Shown in pieces: positions 1-7,746 of a DNA stretch of 35,889 nt. Below the pieces are notes generated by a model. The model saw only the letters and a program-made list of their open reading frames with translations. It did no database searches and was not told the origin of the DNA. The stretch covers positions 1 through 35,889 of the forward strand of contig ONEC01000014.1 in assembly GCA_900316715.1 (NCBI GenBank). The letters run 5' to 3'. Source of the DNA: an uncultured Eubacteriales bacterium (GTDB taxonomy: Bacteria; Bacillota; Clostridia; Lachnospirales; Lachnospiraceae). A program made the position numbers and the translations under genes. The first letter of the stretch is position 1. Each line of letters opens with the position of its first letter.

Positions 1-2214
1 CTCTGATGTTTCTTCTTCAAATTCTGTATCAAGTTCAAAGGATGGATCCAGTTTATAACTTGATTCAGACTTATATTCAGCCTCATACTCTGATTTGTAT
101 AAATTCAGCTTAGTCATGAAATCCGTGTAAGTTTCATAACTTGATTTAGCTGGTGCCTCTTCTTCAGGCTCTTCATCTTCATCAGAGCTTGATTCATACT
201 CTGAATCAGCTTCGAAAGACTCTTCCTCATCGTAAGAAGTTTCTGCTTCTACTTCAGGCTCATATGATTCAGATTCTGTCTCATAAGACTCTTCTTCATA
301 CTCTGATTCAGCTTCGAAAGCTTCTTCTTCGTTGTAAGAAGTCTCTGCTTCTACTTCAGGCTCATATGACTCAGACTCGTATTCAGATTCTGTCTCGTAG
401 GACTCTTCCTCATACTCTGACTCTGCCTCGATGGTTTCCTCTTCATCGTAAGAAGTCTCTGCCTCGATGGTTTCCTCTTCATCGTAAGAAGTCTCTGCGT
501 CGAAAGTTTCCTCTTCGTCGTAAGAAGTCTCAGCTTCGAAAGATTCTTCTTCGTCGTAAGAATCCTCAGGCTCAAAAGCCTCCTCTTCTTCGTATTCTGC
601 TTCGAAGGATTCTTCCTCGTCATAAGATGTTTCAGCTTCTATCTTAGGAAGTGCATATTCATTTGCATCTTCCTCGTATTCAGATTCAGATTCCAGTGCA
701 TCTTCAGCCTCATATTCAGATTCATATTCATCCTCATATTCCTCTTCAGGTTCAGGCTCGATAACACTGTCACTTGAGCTGTATGTATTTCTATATTCAT
801 TCTTGGTTCTTTCGAACTCTTTATATGCGCTTATGCTGTCGAATGGATTCTCGAATACCTCTTCTTCCTCTTCTTCAAGATCCATGATCGACTCTGATTC
901 AGGAGCAAAGCCATCATCAAAATCATATGATATGAACTCTCTCTCAGGCTTGATCTCTTTCATATCAGCCTTTGATGGGCCGGACTGAGCAGGTGTTTCT
1001 TCAGCTTTTTCACCTGACTCTTCAGCTTCATCTCTCACAAGTGAAGAATCAAAATCTGCAGAACCTGCATTTGATACATTCTGCACTTCTTCACCTGAAG
1101 GCTCGCCAGCTCCAAAGAGTGAATCAGCCTTGATCGTATCTGATCCTTTATTATCTGATTCAACATTTTCTGCTTCTGAAGTCTCACCGGATTCAGTCTT
1201 ATCCTTAGACTCCTCAGAATCTGTTGTTTCCTTGTCTGTCTTTCCATCAGTTGCTTTATCGTCGGATTCTTCAGGTTTTTCTCCCTTACCAAACTTTCTC
1301 TTTATGAAAGCCTTTAATCCCTTTTCAACTGATGAACCATTATCTTCTGTCGGAGTCTCAGAAGGTGTTTCTTCTGAAACTTCTGCAGTTTCTTCAGCTT
1401 CAGTTAACTCAATGCCTGAATCATTACTGTCAGCTGACTTGTTCTTCCTCTTACCGCCAAAGAACTTTGAAGCGCCTGCACCATCATCCACCATCTCAGT
1501 AATAACTGCTTCCTGAAGATCCGGATTGTGTCTGATATAATCAGCTTTGAGAACATCCTTCTCAAAGGCTCTGACCTCTTCTTCATCAGGATTCTTATCA
1601 GGTACTTCTTCTTTACTGTATATATAAAAATATGTTTCTGCCGATTCGCTTCCGGCAAGTATATCACGGATAGTCTGTGTATAATATCCATCCTTAAATG
1701 TGGCAAGATAATCAGATGAGATAATATCATAATCCTCTTTCTTATCCATCAGATAAGTAACAAGGAAAAGTTCAAAGCTCCAATCCTCATCGAGATTATC
1801 TCTGTAATAAGGGTACAGCATGTCGAAGAGAACACCCATCTCAGCTCCGGTTGCCTTCTTGATAATATACTCGGCATCTTTGAGCTGCTGTCCTCCGGTA
1901 ACATCATTACTCTCAAATTCCTCAAAATATCTTTTAGCCAGGTCGAAATATCCAAGCTTCAGATAAAAGTTCATAATTGAGAAAATGATCTTGTTTCCTT
2001 CCGGTGCCATGGAATGTGCTTTCACATAAAGCTGTCTTGCTTCCTTGTGTCTGCCTACATTCTCATAAATCTCTGCACAGGAACGGAGGAACTGAGGATT
2101 GAGTGAACGCTCAAGATTCTGGGAATCGAGTATATCTATAGCAAGATTGTACTCGTGTCTCTCAGCCATCTGCTTGATCTTATTAACATTTGCCATGCTA
2201 AGTCCAGAACTCAA
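1..2214 (-). CDS. TPR-like protein with long acidic repeat tail (C-terminus outside window)
   Basis: The frame is open for 738 codons and runs off the left edge, so the C-terminus is missing. I chose the TTG at 2214 because AGAGG sits 8 nt upstream; the ATG at 2196 has no clear ribosome site but is a possible alternative and may match homologues better. Residues 1-250 are alpha-helical and TPR-like, with text such as NPQFLRSCAEIYENVGRHKEARQ. From about residue 260 the protein becomes almost wholly acidic (Glu, Asp, Ser, Tyr), with a poly-Glu stretch and, from about residue 539, tandem repeats such as TSYDEEETIEAE. No signal peptide or membrane segment is seen. It follows the YbjQ-like gene by 11 bp, so the two are probably co-transcribed. 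The function is unknown; a scaffold or multivalent binding role is inference only. Confidence 0.8.
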   Translation of the reverse strand, partial: MSSGLSMANVNKIKQMAERHEYNLAIDILDSQNLERSLNPQFLRSCAEIYENVGRHKEARQLYVKAHSMAPEGNKIIFSIMNFYLKLGYFDLAKRYFEEFESNDVTGGQQLKDAEYIIKKATGAEMGVLFDMLYPYYRDNLDEDWSFELFLVTYLMDKKEDYDIISSDYLATFKDGYYTQTIRDILAGSESAETYFYIYSKEEVPDKNPDEEEVRAFEKDVLKADYIRHNPDLQEAVITEMVDDGAGASKFFGGKRKNKSADSNDSGIELTEAEETAEVSEETPSETPTEDNGSSVEKGLKAFIKRKFGKGEKPEESDDKATDGKTDKETTDSEESKDKTESGETSEAENVESDNKGSDTIKADSLFGAGEPSGEEVQNVSNAGSADFDSSLVRDEAEESGEKAEETPAQSGPSKADMKEIKPEREFISYDFDDGFAPESESIMDLEEEEEEVFENPFDSISAYKEFERTKNEYRNTYSSSDSVIEPEPEEEYEDEYESEYEAEDALESESEYEEDANEYALPKIEAETSYDEEESFEAEYEEEEAFEPEDSYDEEESFEAETSYDEEETFDAETSYDEEETIEAETSYDEEETIEAESEYEEESYETESEYESESYEPEVEAETSYNEEEAFEAESEYEEESYETESESYEPEVEAETSYDEEESFEADSEYESSSDEDEEPEEEAPAKSSYETYTDFMTKLNLYKSEYEAEYKSESSYKLDPSFELDTEFEEETSE
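241..456 (-). repeat. Higher-order in-frame duplication, about 102 and 114 bp
   Basis: The block at 241-342 and the block at 343-456 both begin with a near-identical stretch encoding YEPEVEAE and both end in an ETSY(D/N)EEE unit. They are a larger duplication built on top of the 36-bp unit. The second block carries an extra 12 bp, so length changes occur in whole codons. Confidence 0.7.
421..600 (-). repeat. 36-bp in-frame tandem repeat, five units
   Basis: Five contiguous 36-bp units (421-456, 457-492, 493-528, 529-564, 565-600) encode 12-residue repeats of the type (D/E)AETSYDEEET(I/F). The first two units are identical at the DNA level and the others diverge progressively. They lie inside the acidic tail of the leftmost gene and keep the frame. 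Confidence 0.85.
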
Positions 2215-2225
2215 AAGTGTAACCT

Positions 2226-3326
2226 CTATTCTTCAGAATCTTCCTCGAAAAGTTTTTCAACTTTCTCGATAACGCTTTCTTTCATATTTCCTCTGGTCCT
2301 CTCATACTGAAGACCGGACTCCATAATCTCAAGAAGCGGTATACGATACTTTGTATCTATCTCCTTCAAATGTCCCATAAGGACATCCTTGATCTCAATG
2401 ACATATTCTTTACTGCGCATCTCATTGATCATGGCTTCATAGTCAAATGCAGCCTTGGTCGCGATGTCTATCTGCTTACGTCCACATACGATACACTCTT
2501 CTGAGCCCGCTTCGTTAACATGGCCGCAGTTACATGTCCAGATCATTCCGTCGGTTCTATACTTGGATACTGCATCGATTCCTCTATTTTCCTTCAGATA
2601 TTCGAGACGCTGATAACTCATATCGATGTTTATCGGCGTATCGTTGCAGGCAAGTATTCCTCTTGGAGTAACATACTTATTAAGGACAATCTTGGCATCC
2701 TTAAGTATCTGTATATCATTATATCCCAGCTGAGTCATAATATAATCAGACTCAATAACCGAGATATTGTTAGCTTTAGTAAAAACAAAATCAACATTCT
2801 TGATGATAAGATGCTCATCATACAGATTAGTGAACTCCACATCTGTACGGATAGAGATAATATCATCATTGTTGTAGTTATAACAGATGACCTTCATATC
2901 GATAACATCTCTGTTACCGCGAAGCACCACCTTAACGGGTCTTGGGACAACTCTTGAATAGTAATTGGTGACGTATAACTCCTTTCGTACCGTATCATCG
3001 ACCGTCTGCTTACGTCTTACTGTGACAGCATTTCCAGTCATAACAACTCCAAAGGAGCCGCCGCCAAGAGATGCGTATGTCATCTTAAGACCGATAATGG
3101 CATTGGCCTTTTTCTTCTCAGCCATCTTGAGAAGTCTGTCTGCGGCATCAGCACGGCACTTGTCCAGCTTTGCCATATCCTTCTCAGAAACATCTGCTAC
3201 TGCAGAAGTGATTCCACTAAGAAAATTCGAGCCTAGAAGCGACTGACTTGAGATAAACCCCAAATAATCCACAATCTCATATCCTTCAAAGCTCGAACCG
3301 GTACTGATCATAATACTATCAGCCAA
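2226..3326 (-). CDS. YbjQ-family (heavy-metal-binding-like) domain protein with zinc ribbon
   Basis: Residues 5-110 match the YbjQ/UPF0145 fold: the opening ISTGSSFEGYEIVDYLG, a central helix with many Ala/Lys, and the closing YASLGGGSFGVVMTGNAV. Residues about 150-250 form an unassigned domain. Around residue 275 there is a zinc ribbon (CNCG...CIVCG), followed by a helical tail. I chose the TTG at 3326 because GGGGAGGGG lies 8 nt upstream. An in-frame ATG at 3347 would add seven residues but places the ribosome site inside the coding region. The biochemical role of YbjQ proteins is not firmly established. The gene leads a two-gene operon with the acidic repeat protein, downstream of an extended -10 promoter. 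Confidence 0.85.
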   Translation of the reverse strand: MADSIMISTGSSFEGYEIVDYLGFISSQSLLGSNFLSGITSAVADVSEKDMAKLDKCRADAADRLLKMAEKKKANAIIGLKMTYASLGGGSFGVVMTGNAVTVRRKQTVDDTVRKELYVTNYYSRVVPRPVKVVLRGNRDVIDMKVICYNYNNDDIISIRTDVEFTNLYDEHLIIKNVDFVFTKANNISVIESDYIMTQLGYNDIQILKDAKIVLNKYVTPRGILACNDTPINIDMSYQRLEYLKENRGIDAVSKYRTDGMIWTCNCGHVNEAGSEECIVCGRKQIDIATKAAFDYEAMINEMRSKEYVIEIKDVLMGHLKEIDTKYRIPLLEIMESGLQYERTRGNMKESVIEKVEKLFEEDSEE

Positions 3327-3387
3327 TTTTTGCCCCTCCCCACACATCTTTCGATAGACATAGCAAAATTTATACTATGACCTATAA

Positions 3388-3396
3388 ATTATAGCA
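3388..3396 (-). promoter_or_regulatory. Extended -10 promoter for the YbjQ/TPR operon
   Basis: The minus strand reads TGCTATAAT here, a TGn-extended -10, about 60 bp upstream of the start of the YbjQ-like gene. No good -35 is visible. A second TATAAA lies slightly downstream. Confidence 0.5.
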
Positions 3397-3411
3397 CAAT
3401 CTACCAATAAA

Positions 3412-3915
3412 TTAAAGCGGTTTTGGGTTATTATTCCTATATGTCACATAATTATATTCAATGCTGAAATAGGTCTGCTCATCACTCTCATCGACAACTT
3501 CCCAATTGTCCATTTTATCGAGATTCGGGCAGAATGTATCAGCTTCATATCTGTAATTAAGCTTAGTGATATAAGCCGTATCACAGTAATCACAAAGCAT
3601 TTCATAGATAGAGCCGCCGCCAATAACATATATACTGTCGCTGTCATATTCCTTAAGCTTCTCTATTAGCTCTTCCTTCGAATGAACGACTTCAGCCCCA
3701 CGTACTGTGAAATCCTGATTACGTGTAACTACTACATTTGTACGCTGCAAAAGCGGAAGTCCGTTAGGAAATCCCGCCAGTGTCTTTCTTCCAAGAACCA
3801 CAACATTTCCTGTAGTAATCTCTCTGAATCTTTTCTGATCTTCGGGAATTCTGACGAGAAGATTATCCTTAAGTCCTATTCCCCAGCATCTGTCAACTGC
3901 TGCAATAAGTTTCAT
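3412..3915 (-). CDS. folA: Dihydrofolate reductase
   Basis: This 167-residue protein should reduce dihydrofolate to tetrahydrofolate with NADPH in the cytoplasm. The normal family order is present: MKLIAAVDRCWGIG at the N-terminus, IPEDQKRF with the catalytic acidic residue (D26), the NADPH-binding VVLGRKT, and VIGGGSIYE near residue 103. The usual active-site Trp of the PW motif is replaced by Arg (VRIPED). I chose the ATG at 3915, which has AGAGG 7 nt upstream; an in-frame TTG at 3930 is upstream of that ribosome site. It lies 34 bp behind thyA, and the pairing fits because thymidylate synthase generates the dihydrofolate this enzyme recycles. Confidence 0.95.
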   Translation of the reverse strand: MKLIAAVDRCWGIGLKDNLLVRIPEDQKRFREITTGNVVVLGRKTLAGFPNGLPLLQRTNVVVTRNQDFTVRGAEVVHSKEELIEKLKEYDSDSIYVIGGGSIYEMLCDYCDTAYITKLNYRYEADTFCPNLDKMDNWEVVDESDEQTYFSIEYNYVTYRNNNPKPL

Positions 3916-3949
3916 ATATAAACCTCTCAAATATGATCGTCATGACCGA

Positions 3950-4780
3950 TTATACAGCAACAGGTATATTCTTAACCTGTGGTCCGGCCTGATAATTCTC
4001 AATTGTAAAATCATCCGGAGTAAACTGATAGAAATCCTTTATATCCGGATTAAGTGTTACCTTTGGTGCAGGGAAAGTCTCTCTTTCTATAAGTTCCTTC
4101 ACGATAGGTATATGTCTGTCATAAATGTGTGCATCAGATATAACATGAACAAGTTCACCAGGCTTAAGTCCCGAAACCTGAGCTATCATCATGACAAGTG
4201 CGGCGTACTGACATACGTTCCAGTTTCCCGCTGCAAGTATATCCTGGGAACGCTGATTAAGAATAGCATTCAGCTTATCTCCCATTACATTAAATGTCAT
4301 GCTGTATGCACATGGATACAGATTCATCTCCCAGAGGTCCTGATGAACATAGATATTGGTCATTATTCTTCTGCTGTATGGGTTCTCCTTAAGATCATAA
4401 AGCACTCTGTCAACCTGATCAAAGTCGCCTTCCTTGTAGTGATGCTTTACTCCAAGCTGATATCCATATGCCTTTCCTATAGAACCGTTTTCATCTGCCC
4501 ATGAATCCCATATATGACTCTTCAGCTCATGTATGTTATTGGATTTCTTCTGCCATATCCAGAGAATCTCATCAACAGCATTCTTTATATATGTTTTTCT
4601 GAGTGTAATAGCCGGGAACTCTTCACTGAGATCATATCTATTAACAACTCCAAAAGTCTTTAATGTATAAGCATAACTTCCGTCTTCCCACTTCGGTCTT
4701 ACCTTCTCCCCCTCTGTGCTGATTCCCTCTTCGAGAACCTTTTTGCACATAGCTATATATATGTCATCCGCCTTACTCAT
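3950..4780 (-). CDS. thyA: Thymidylate synthase (clostridial-type ThyA)
   Basis: This 276-residue enzyme should methylate dUMP to dTMP using methylene-tetrahydrofolate. Recognised features are the phosphate-binding SRR at 136-138, the catalytic Cys157 in NLYPCAYS, and NQRSQDILAA around residue 175. Two positions differ from the E. coli type: the His after the catalytic Cys (PCH) is Ala, and QRSCD is QRSQD. I recall the same differences in other Lachnospiraceae, so it reads as a functional clade variant rather than a broken enzyme. The ATG at 4780 has GAGGA 6 nt upstream; the in-frame ATG at 4786 abuts that site. It is the first gene of the thyA-folA pair and is divergent from the XRE gene. 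Confidence 0.95.
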   Translation of the reverse strand: MSKADDIYIAMCKKVLEEGISTEGEKVRPKWEDGSYAYTLKTFGVVNRYDLSEEFPAITLRKTYIKNAVDEILWIWQKKSNNIHELKSHIWDSWADENGSIGKAYGYQLGVKHHYKEGDFDQVDRVLYDLKENPYSRRIMTNIYVHQDLWEMNLYPCAYSMTFNVMGDKLNAILNQRSQDILAAGNWNVCQYAALVMMIAQVSGLKPGELVHVISDAHIYDRHIPIVKELIERETFPAPKVTLNPDIKDFYQFTPDDFTIENYQAGPQVKNIPVAV

Positions 4781-4822
4781 AACCATTCCTCACTTTCAAA
4801 ACGTTAAAATAAACGCATTTCA

Positions 4823-4875
4823 CGGACAAATAACCACATTTCGTCCGGACAGCATACATAATGATAACATAAAAT
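4823..4875 (+). promoter_or_regulatory. Possible XRE promoter with CGGAC half-sites
   Basis: CGGACA at 4846-4851 and TAAAAT at 4870-4875 are separated by 18 bp and could be the -35 and -10 of the plus-strand XRE gene. A dyad of CGGAC (4823-4827) and GTCCG (4843-4847) and a direct repeat of CGGACA lie at and just upstream of it. Because the region is shared with the divergent thyA gene, it is a plausible autoregulatory site. The match is weak. Confidence 0.35.
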
Positions 4876-4906
4876 CATCAAATTGAATAGTTAAAGGAGG
4901 TATTTT

Positions 4907-5254
4907 ATGGGTGAAATAACAATCTTCTGGGGCACACTATTAAGACAGCTTCGTGAGAAGCACAAGCTTAATCAAGCTGACATTGCAGGCATTCTACATA
5001 TGAGCCGGGCCAGCTACAGCAACATCGAAACAGGACGAAAGAAACCATCCGCCGAAACACTTGCCATACTCTCCAACATTTACAACGTGGACCTGTTTCA
5101 ATACGCTCTGAACAACATGCCTGAACAGTTTGTCAGAGAACAGACAGAATTTAAGACCGAACGCACCGCCAAGATAAACAAAAAGGCGAGGCCCTCAGAT
5201 TCAGGGTCTCGCCACCATAGTTTAAGTTTCTATAATCCTGACGATGTTGAATAA
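4907..5254 (+). CDS. XRE-family HTH transcriptional regulator
   Basis: This 115-residue protein has a Cro/CI-type helix-turn-helix at residues 8-62 (LLRQLREKHKLNQADIAGIL, then MSRASYSNIETGRKKPS). The ATG at 4907 has a strong AAAGGAGG site 6 nt upstream. The C-terminal 40 residues are basic and polar with no family match. This tail includes the stretch encoded by the terminator hairpin of the convergent gene, so its sequence may be set by the RNA structure rather than by protein function. It is the only convincing plus-strand gene in the window, divergent from thyA and ending 1 bp before the stop of the REC-like gene. Target genes are unknown; autoregulation is likely. Confidence 0.9.
   Translation: MGEITIFWGTLLRQLREKHKLNQADIAGILHMSRASYSNIETGRKKPSAETLAILSNIYNVDLFQYALNNMPEQFVREQTEFKTERTAKINKKARPSDSGSRHHSLSFYNPDDVE
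5172..5213 (-). terminator. Rho-independent terminator of the REC-like gene, inside the XRE coding region
   Basis: On the minus strand an 11-bp stem (5203-5213 pairing with 5185-5195, one G-T pair) with a 7-nt loop is followed by TTTTTGTTTATCT. It lies 43 nt after the stop codon of the REC-like gene and wholly within the last third of the convergent XRE gene. Confidence 0.85.
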
Positions 5255-5255
5255 A

Positions 5256-6437
5256 CTAAATCGTTCTGAATATTTCTATAGCAAACTCCGTATCGGTATC
5301 CATAAGTCTGGAACCTCGATTAAGTTTACGTCTGATGAGATCATCAAAATCATACTCAAGAAGAAGTTTCATCATACTTGCAGCATATTCCTGATCGTCA
5401 TCAAGAAGAGCCGTGATAATATCTTCTACTCTTTCACGCATATCGGATTCTGATATCCAGATTCCATTGGACTTGATTCCTTCCTGCTCGAAAGAAGAAG
5501 GTACTATCTCAGGCTCGCCCAGCCAGTCAGCCATGCCTGTTACGACATAGCGCCACTCCTTAAGAAGTGTCTTCCAGTTTTTCTGGGCAACCTCGAAAGT
5601 ATCATCCTTCGCCATATTAACATGGTCATCGAATATATCAGCCAGATGAATAGCGCCGAGACTCCTTGCCTCTTCACGCATTTCTCTTACAGCTTCCATA
5701 TATCCAAGTTTATTATTCAGGAACAGACTGTCCATAGCCGCATTATATGCAGGCTCAAACTTCTTACAGAATTTTCTTGCTGCATCCTTATAAACATCAA
5801 GATTATTCTCATTGTTAGTAAGACCCCAGCTGAGTCTTACATCACATCTCTTTAATCTCTTTGTATCTTCGGCCATTTTCTTGATATACTCAAGAGTTCT
5901 CTCATCTTCAGGAAGCATCTTCTTTGGAGCATGATTAATAATAATATACTCCATGACACACTTCTCTGTAGGCTTTCTTATGATTCCATCAAAGCCTAGA
6001 TTCAGATAATACTGATCGCCTTTTTTATCAGTCTCTGCAAGTATAGCATAAATCTTAGAATCACGGCATTTGCTTACAGCACTGGCCTTAAGATTCTTAA
6101 GAGTCTGCTCACCATCCATTCTTGGAAGGTCCATAAATATCATGATCAGATCGTACTTATCCTTAGATACACGATCCAGCCCTTCTCCACCTGTAGATGC
6201 TGTAGCAACATTACAACCTGTTTCTTCAAGAATCTCCTGCTCACGCTCAAGATCATTGATATTACTGTCAATAATGAGCACATAGTAGAAACCCTCTCTG
6301 TTATACAGATGCAGATCCTTGTCCCATACGTCCTTCTTCTCATCCTCATCCGAGTTTCCCACGCCCGGAATAGGAAGGTTCTTTGGAACTACTCGTTCCA
6401 CAAAGCTTTTAAAACCATTAAGGATACCACCTGGCAT
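5256..6437 (-). CDS. Degenerate response-regulator receiver and HPt-like protein
   Basis: This 393-residue protein has a receiver-like domain at residues 52-170: the acidic pocket start is IIDSN (D57) and the conserved Lys is K155 in IIRKP. The phosphoacceptor loop reads FMDLPRMDG, two residues shorter than the usual D-x-x-x-P-x-x-D-G spacing, and the conserved Thr/Ser after strand 4 appears to be Ala134. Residues about 195-305 resemble a four-helix HPt domain ending in ARSLGA, but the position of the phospho-His is Arg251. Both phosphotransfer sites therefore look lost or altered. It starts at an ATG with GGGGAG 6 nt upstream, 21 bp after tyrS, and is probably co-transcribed with tyrS. Its partner and output are unknown. 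The HPt assignment is by pattern only. Confidence 0.75.
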   Translation of the reverse strand: MPGGILNGFKSFVERVVPKNLPIPGVGNSDEDEKKDVWDKDLHLYNREGFYYVLIIDSNINDLEREQEILEETGCNVATASTGGEGLDRVSKDKYDLIMIFMDLPRMDGEQTLKNLKASAVSKCRDSKIYAILAETDKKGDQYYLNLGFDGIIRKPTEKCVMEYIIINHAPKKMLPEDERTLEYIKKMAEDTKRLKRCDVRLSWGLTNNENNLDVYKDAARKFCKKFEPAYNAAMDSLFLNNKLGYMEAVREMREEARSLGAIHLADIFDDHVNMAKDDTFEVAQKNWKTLLKEWRYVVTGMADWLGEPEIVPSSFEQEGIKSNGIWISESDMRERVEDIITALLDDDQEYAASMMKLLLEYDFDDLIRRKLNRGSRLMDTDTEFAIEIFRTI

Positions 6438-6458
6438 AACTAACTCCCCATATATAAA

Positions 6459-7679
6459 TTATTTCATAATGATTTTTCTGAAATTTTTCTTACCCTTTTT
6501 AATTACGAATTCTTCGCTGAAATCTTCAGCCGCATAATCAGCATATACGTCAGTAACCTTTTCCCCATTTACAGTTACTCCGCCCTGCTCAATTGCACGT
6601 CTACCATCTGTCTTAGATGTAGCAAGACCAGCCTTAACAAGTAATGTCTGAAGATTTATACGTCCCTCAGTGAAATCTTCAGCTGTAATCTCTGATTCAG
6701 GCATGTTTTCTGTAGAACCCTGCATGAATATAGCCTTAGCAGCAGCATCTGCTTTATCAGCCTCTTCCTTACCATGAACAAGTTCTGTAAGATGGTATGC
6801 AAGAATCTCCTTAGCCTTATTAAGCTCAGCACCTTCCCAACTTTCCATAGGACGGATCTCCTCAAGCGGGATAAATGTAAGCATCTTGATACACTTGATA
6901 ACATCAGCGTCATCAACATTTCTCCAGTACTGGTAAAACTCGTATGGAGTTGTCTTCTCCGGATCAAGCCATACAGCCCCCTTAGCCGTCTTACCCATCT
7001 TCTTACCCTCTGAGTTAAGAAGAAGTGTAATTGTCATAGCATGAGCATCCTTACCAAGCTTCTTACGGATAAGCTCTGTACCACCAAGCATATTTGACCA
7101 CTGATCATCTCCACCGAACTGCATATTACAGCCGTACTTCTGGAAAAGCATATAGAAATCATAGCTCTGCATAAGCATGTAGTTAAACTCAAGGAAGTTA
7201 AGACCTCTCTCAAGTCTCTGCTTGTAGCATTCAGCAGCAAGCATCTTGTTAACACTGAACTGTGATCCGATATCTCTGATAAACTCTATATAATTAAGAT
7301 CTCTGAGCCAGTCGGCATTGTTAACCATCATGGCCTTGCCCTCGCCGAATTCTATAAAACGGCTCATCTGCTTCTTAAAGCACTCGCAGTTATGATCGAT
7401 CTGCTCTGTTGTAAGCATGCTTCTAAGCTCTGTACGTCCTGTTGGATCACCGATCATTCCGGTTCCACCACCAACAAGAGCTATTGGCTGATTACCAGCC
7501 ATCTGAAGTCTCTTCATAAGGCAAAGAGCCATGAAGTGTCCAACATGAAGGCTGTCTGCAGTAGGGTCAAAACCGATATAAAATGTAGCCTTACCGTTAT
7601 TAACAAGCTCTTTAATCTCATCTTCACTTGTCACCTGAGCGATAAGTCCTCTTTCAACCAGTTCCTCATAAATCTTCAT
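6459..7679 (-). CDS. tyrS: Tyrosyl-tRNA synthetase
   Basis: This 406-residue class I synthetase charges tRNA-Tyr in the cytoplasm. The HIGH motif is HVGH at 45-48, the tyrosine pocket includes MQSYDFYMLF and GGDDQWSNM around 170-197, and the KMSKS loop is KMGKT at 227-231. An S4 RNA-binding domain follows at about 340-400. Length and motif order are normal for TyrS. The ATG has AAGGAG upstream. Only 67 bp separate the start from the preceding gene, so no T-box leader fits here, unlike many Firmicute tyrS genes. A 15-bp palindrome lies in that gap. Confidence 0.97.
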   Translation of the reverse strand: MKIYEELVERGLIAQVTSEDEIKELVNNGKATFYIGFDPTADSLHVGHFMALCLMKRLQMAGNQPIALVGGGTGMIGDPTGRTELRSMLTTEQIDHNCECFKKQMSRFIEFGEGKAMMVNNADWLRDLNYIEFIRDIGSQFSVNKMLAAECYKQRLERGLNFLEFNYMLMQSYDFYMLFQKYGCNMQFGGDDQWSNMLGGTELIRKKLGKDAHAMTITLLLNSEGKKMGKTAKGAVWLDPEKTTPYEFYQYWRNVDDADVIKCIKMLTFIPLEEIRPMESWEGAELNKAKEILAYHLTELVHGKEEADKADAAAKAIFMQGSTENMPESEITAEDFTEGRINLQTLLVKAGLATSKTDGRRAIEQGGVTVNGEKVTDVYADYAAEDFSEEFVIKKGKKNFRKIIMK

Positions 7680-7707
7680 TGTATCGTCTCCTTAAAATTC
7701 TGTATGT

Positions 7708-7722
7708 AAAGGCAGTGCCTTT
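7708..7722. promoter_or_regulatory. Palindrome in the tyrS leader
   Basis: AAAGGCA and TGCCTTT are perfect 7-bp arms around a single base, about 29 bp upstream of the tyrS start. This could be an operator or a small RNA hairpin; nothing decides which. Confidence 0.4.
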
Positions 7723-7746
7723 AATCGGTCACAATAGTAACACATT

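Noticed and set aside
421-600. Possible CRISPR-like array of 36-bp repeats
   Set aside because: The units abut with no spacers, keep a coding frame, and lie inside a gene.
153-647. A 164-residue plus-strand open frame rich in Leu, His and Arg
   Set aside because: It is the antisense of the Glu/Ser/Tyr-rich repeats of the leftmost gene. Its composition is explained by that gene and it has no ribosome site.
3950-4780. ThyA as a broken enzyme because PCH and QRSCD are changed
   Set aside because: The catalytic Cys and phosphate-binding Arg residues are intact, and I recall the same changes in other Lachnospiraceae, so it reads as a clade variant.
7680-7746. T-box leader for tyrS
   Set aside because: The gap is only 67 bp, too short for a T-box, and no T-box sequence or specifier stem is visible.
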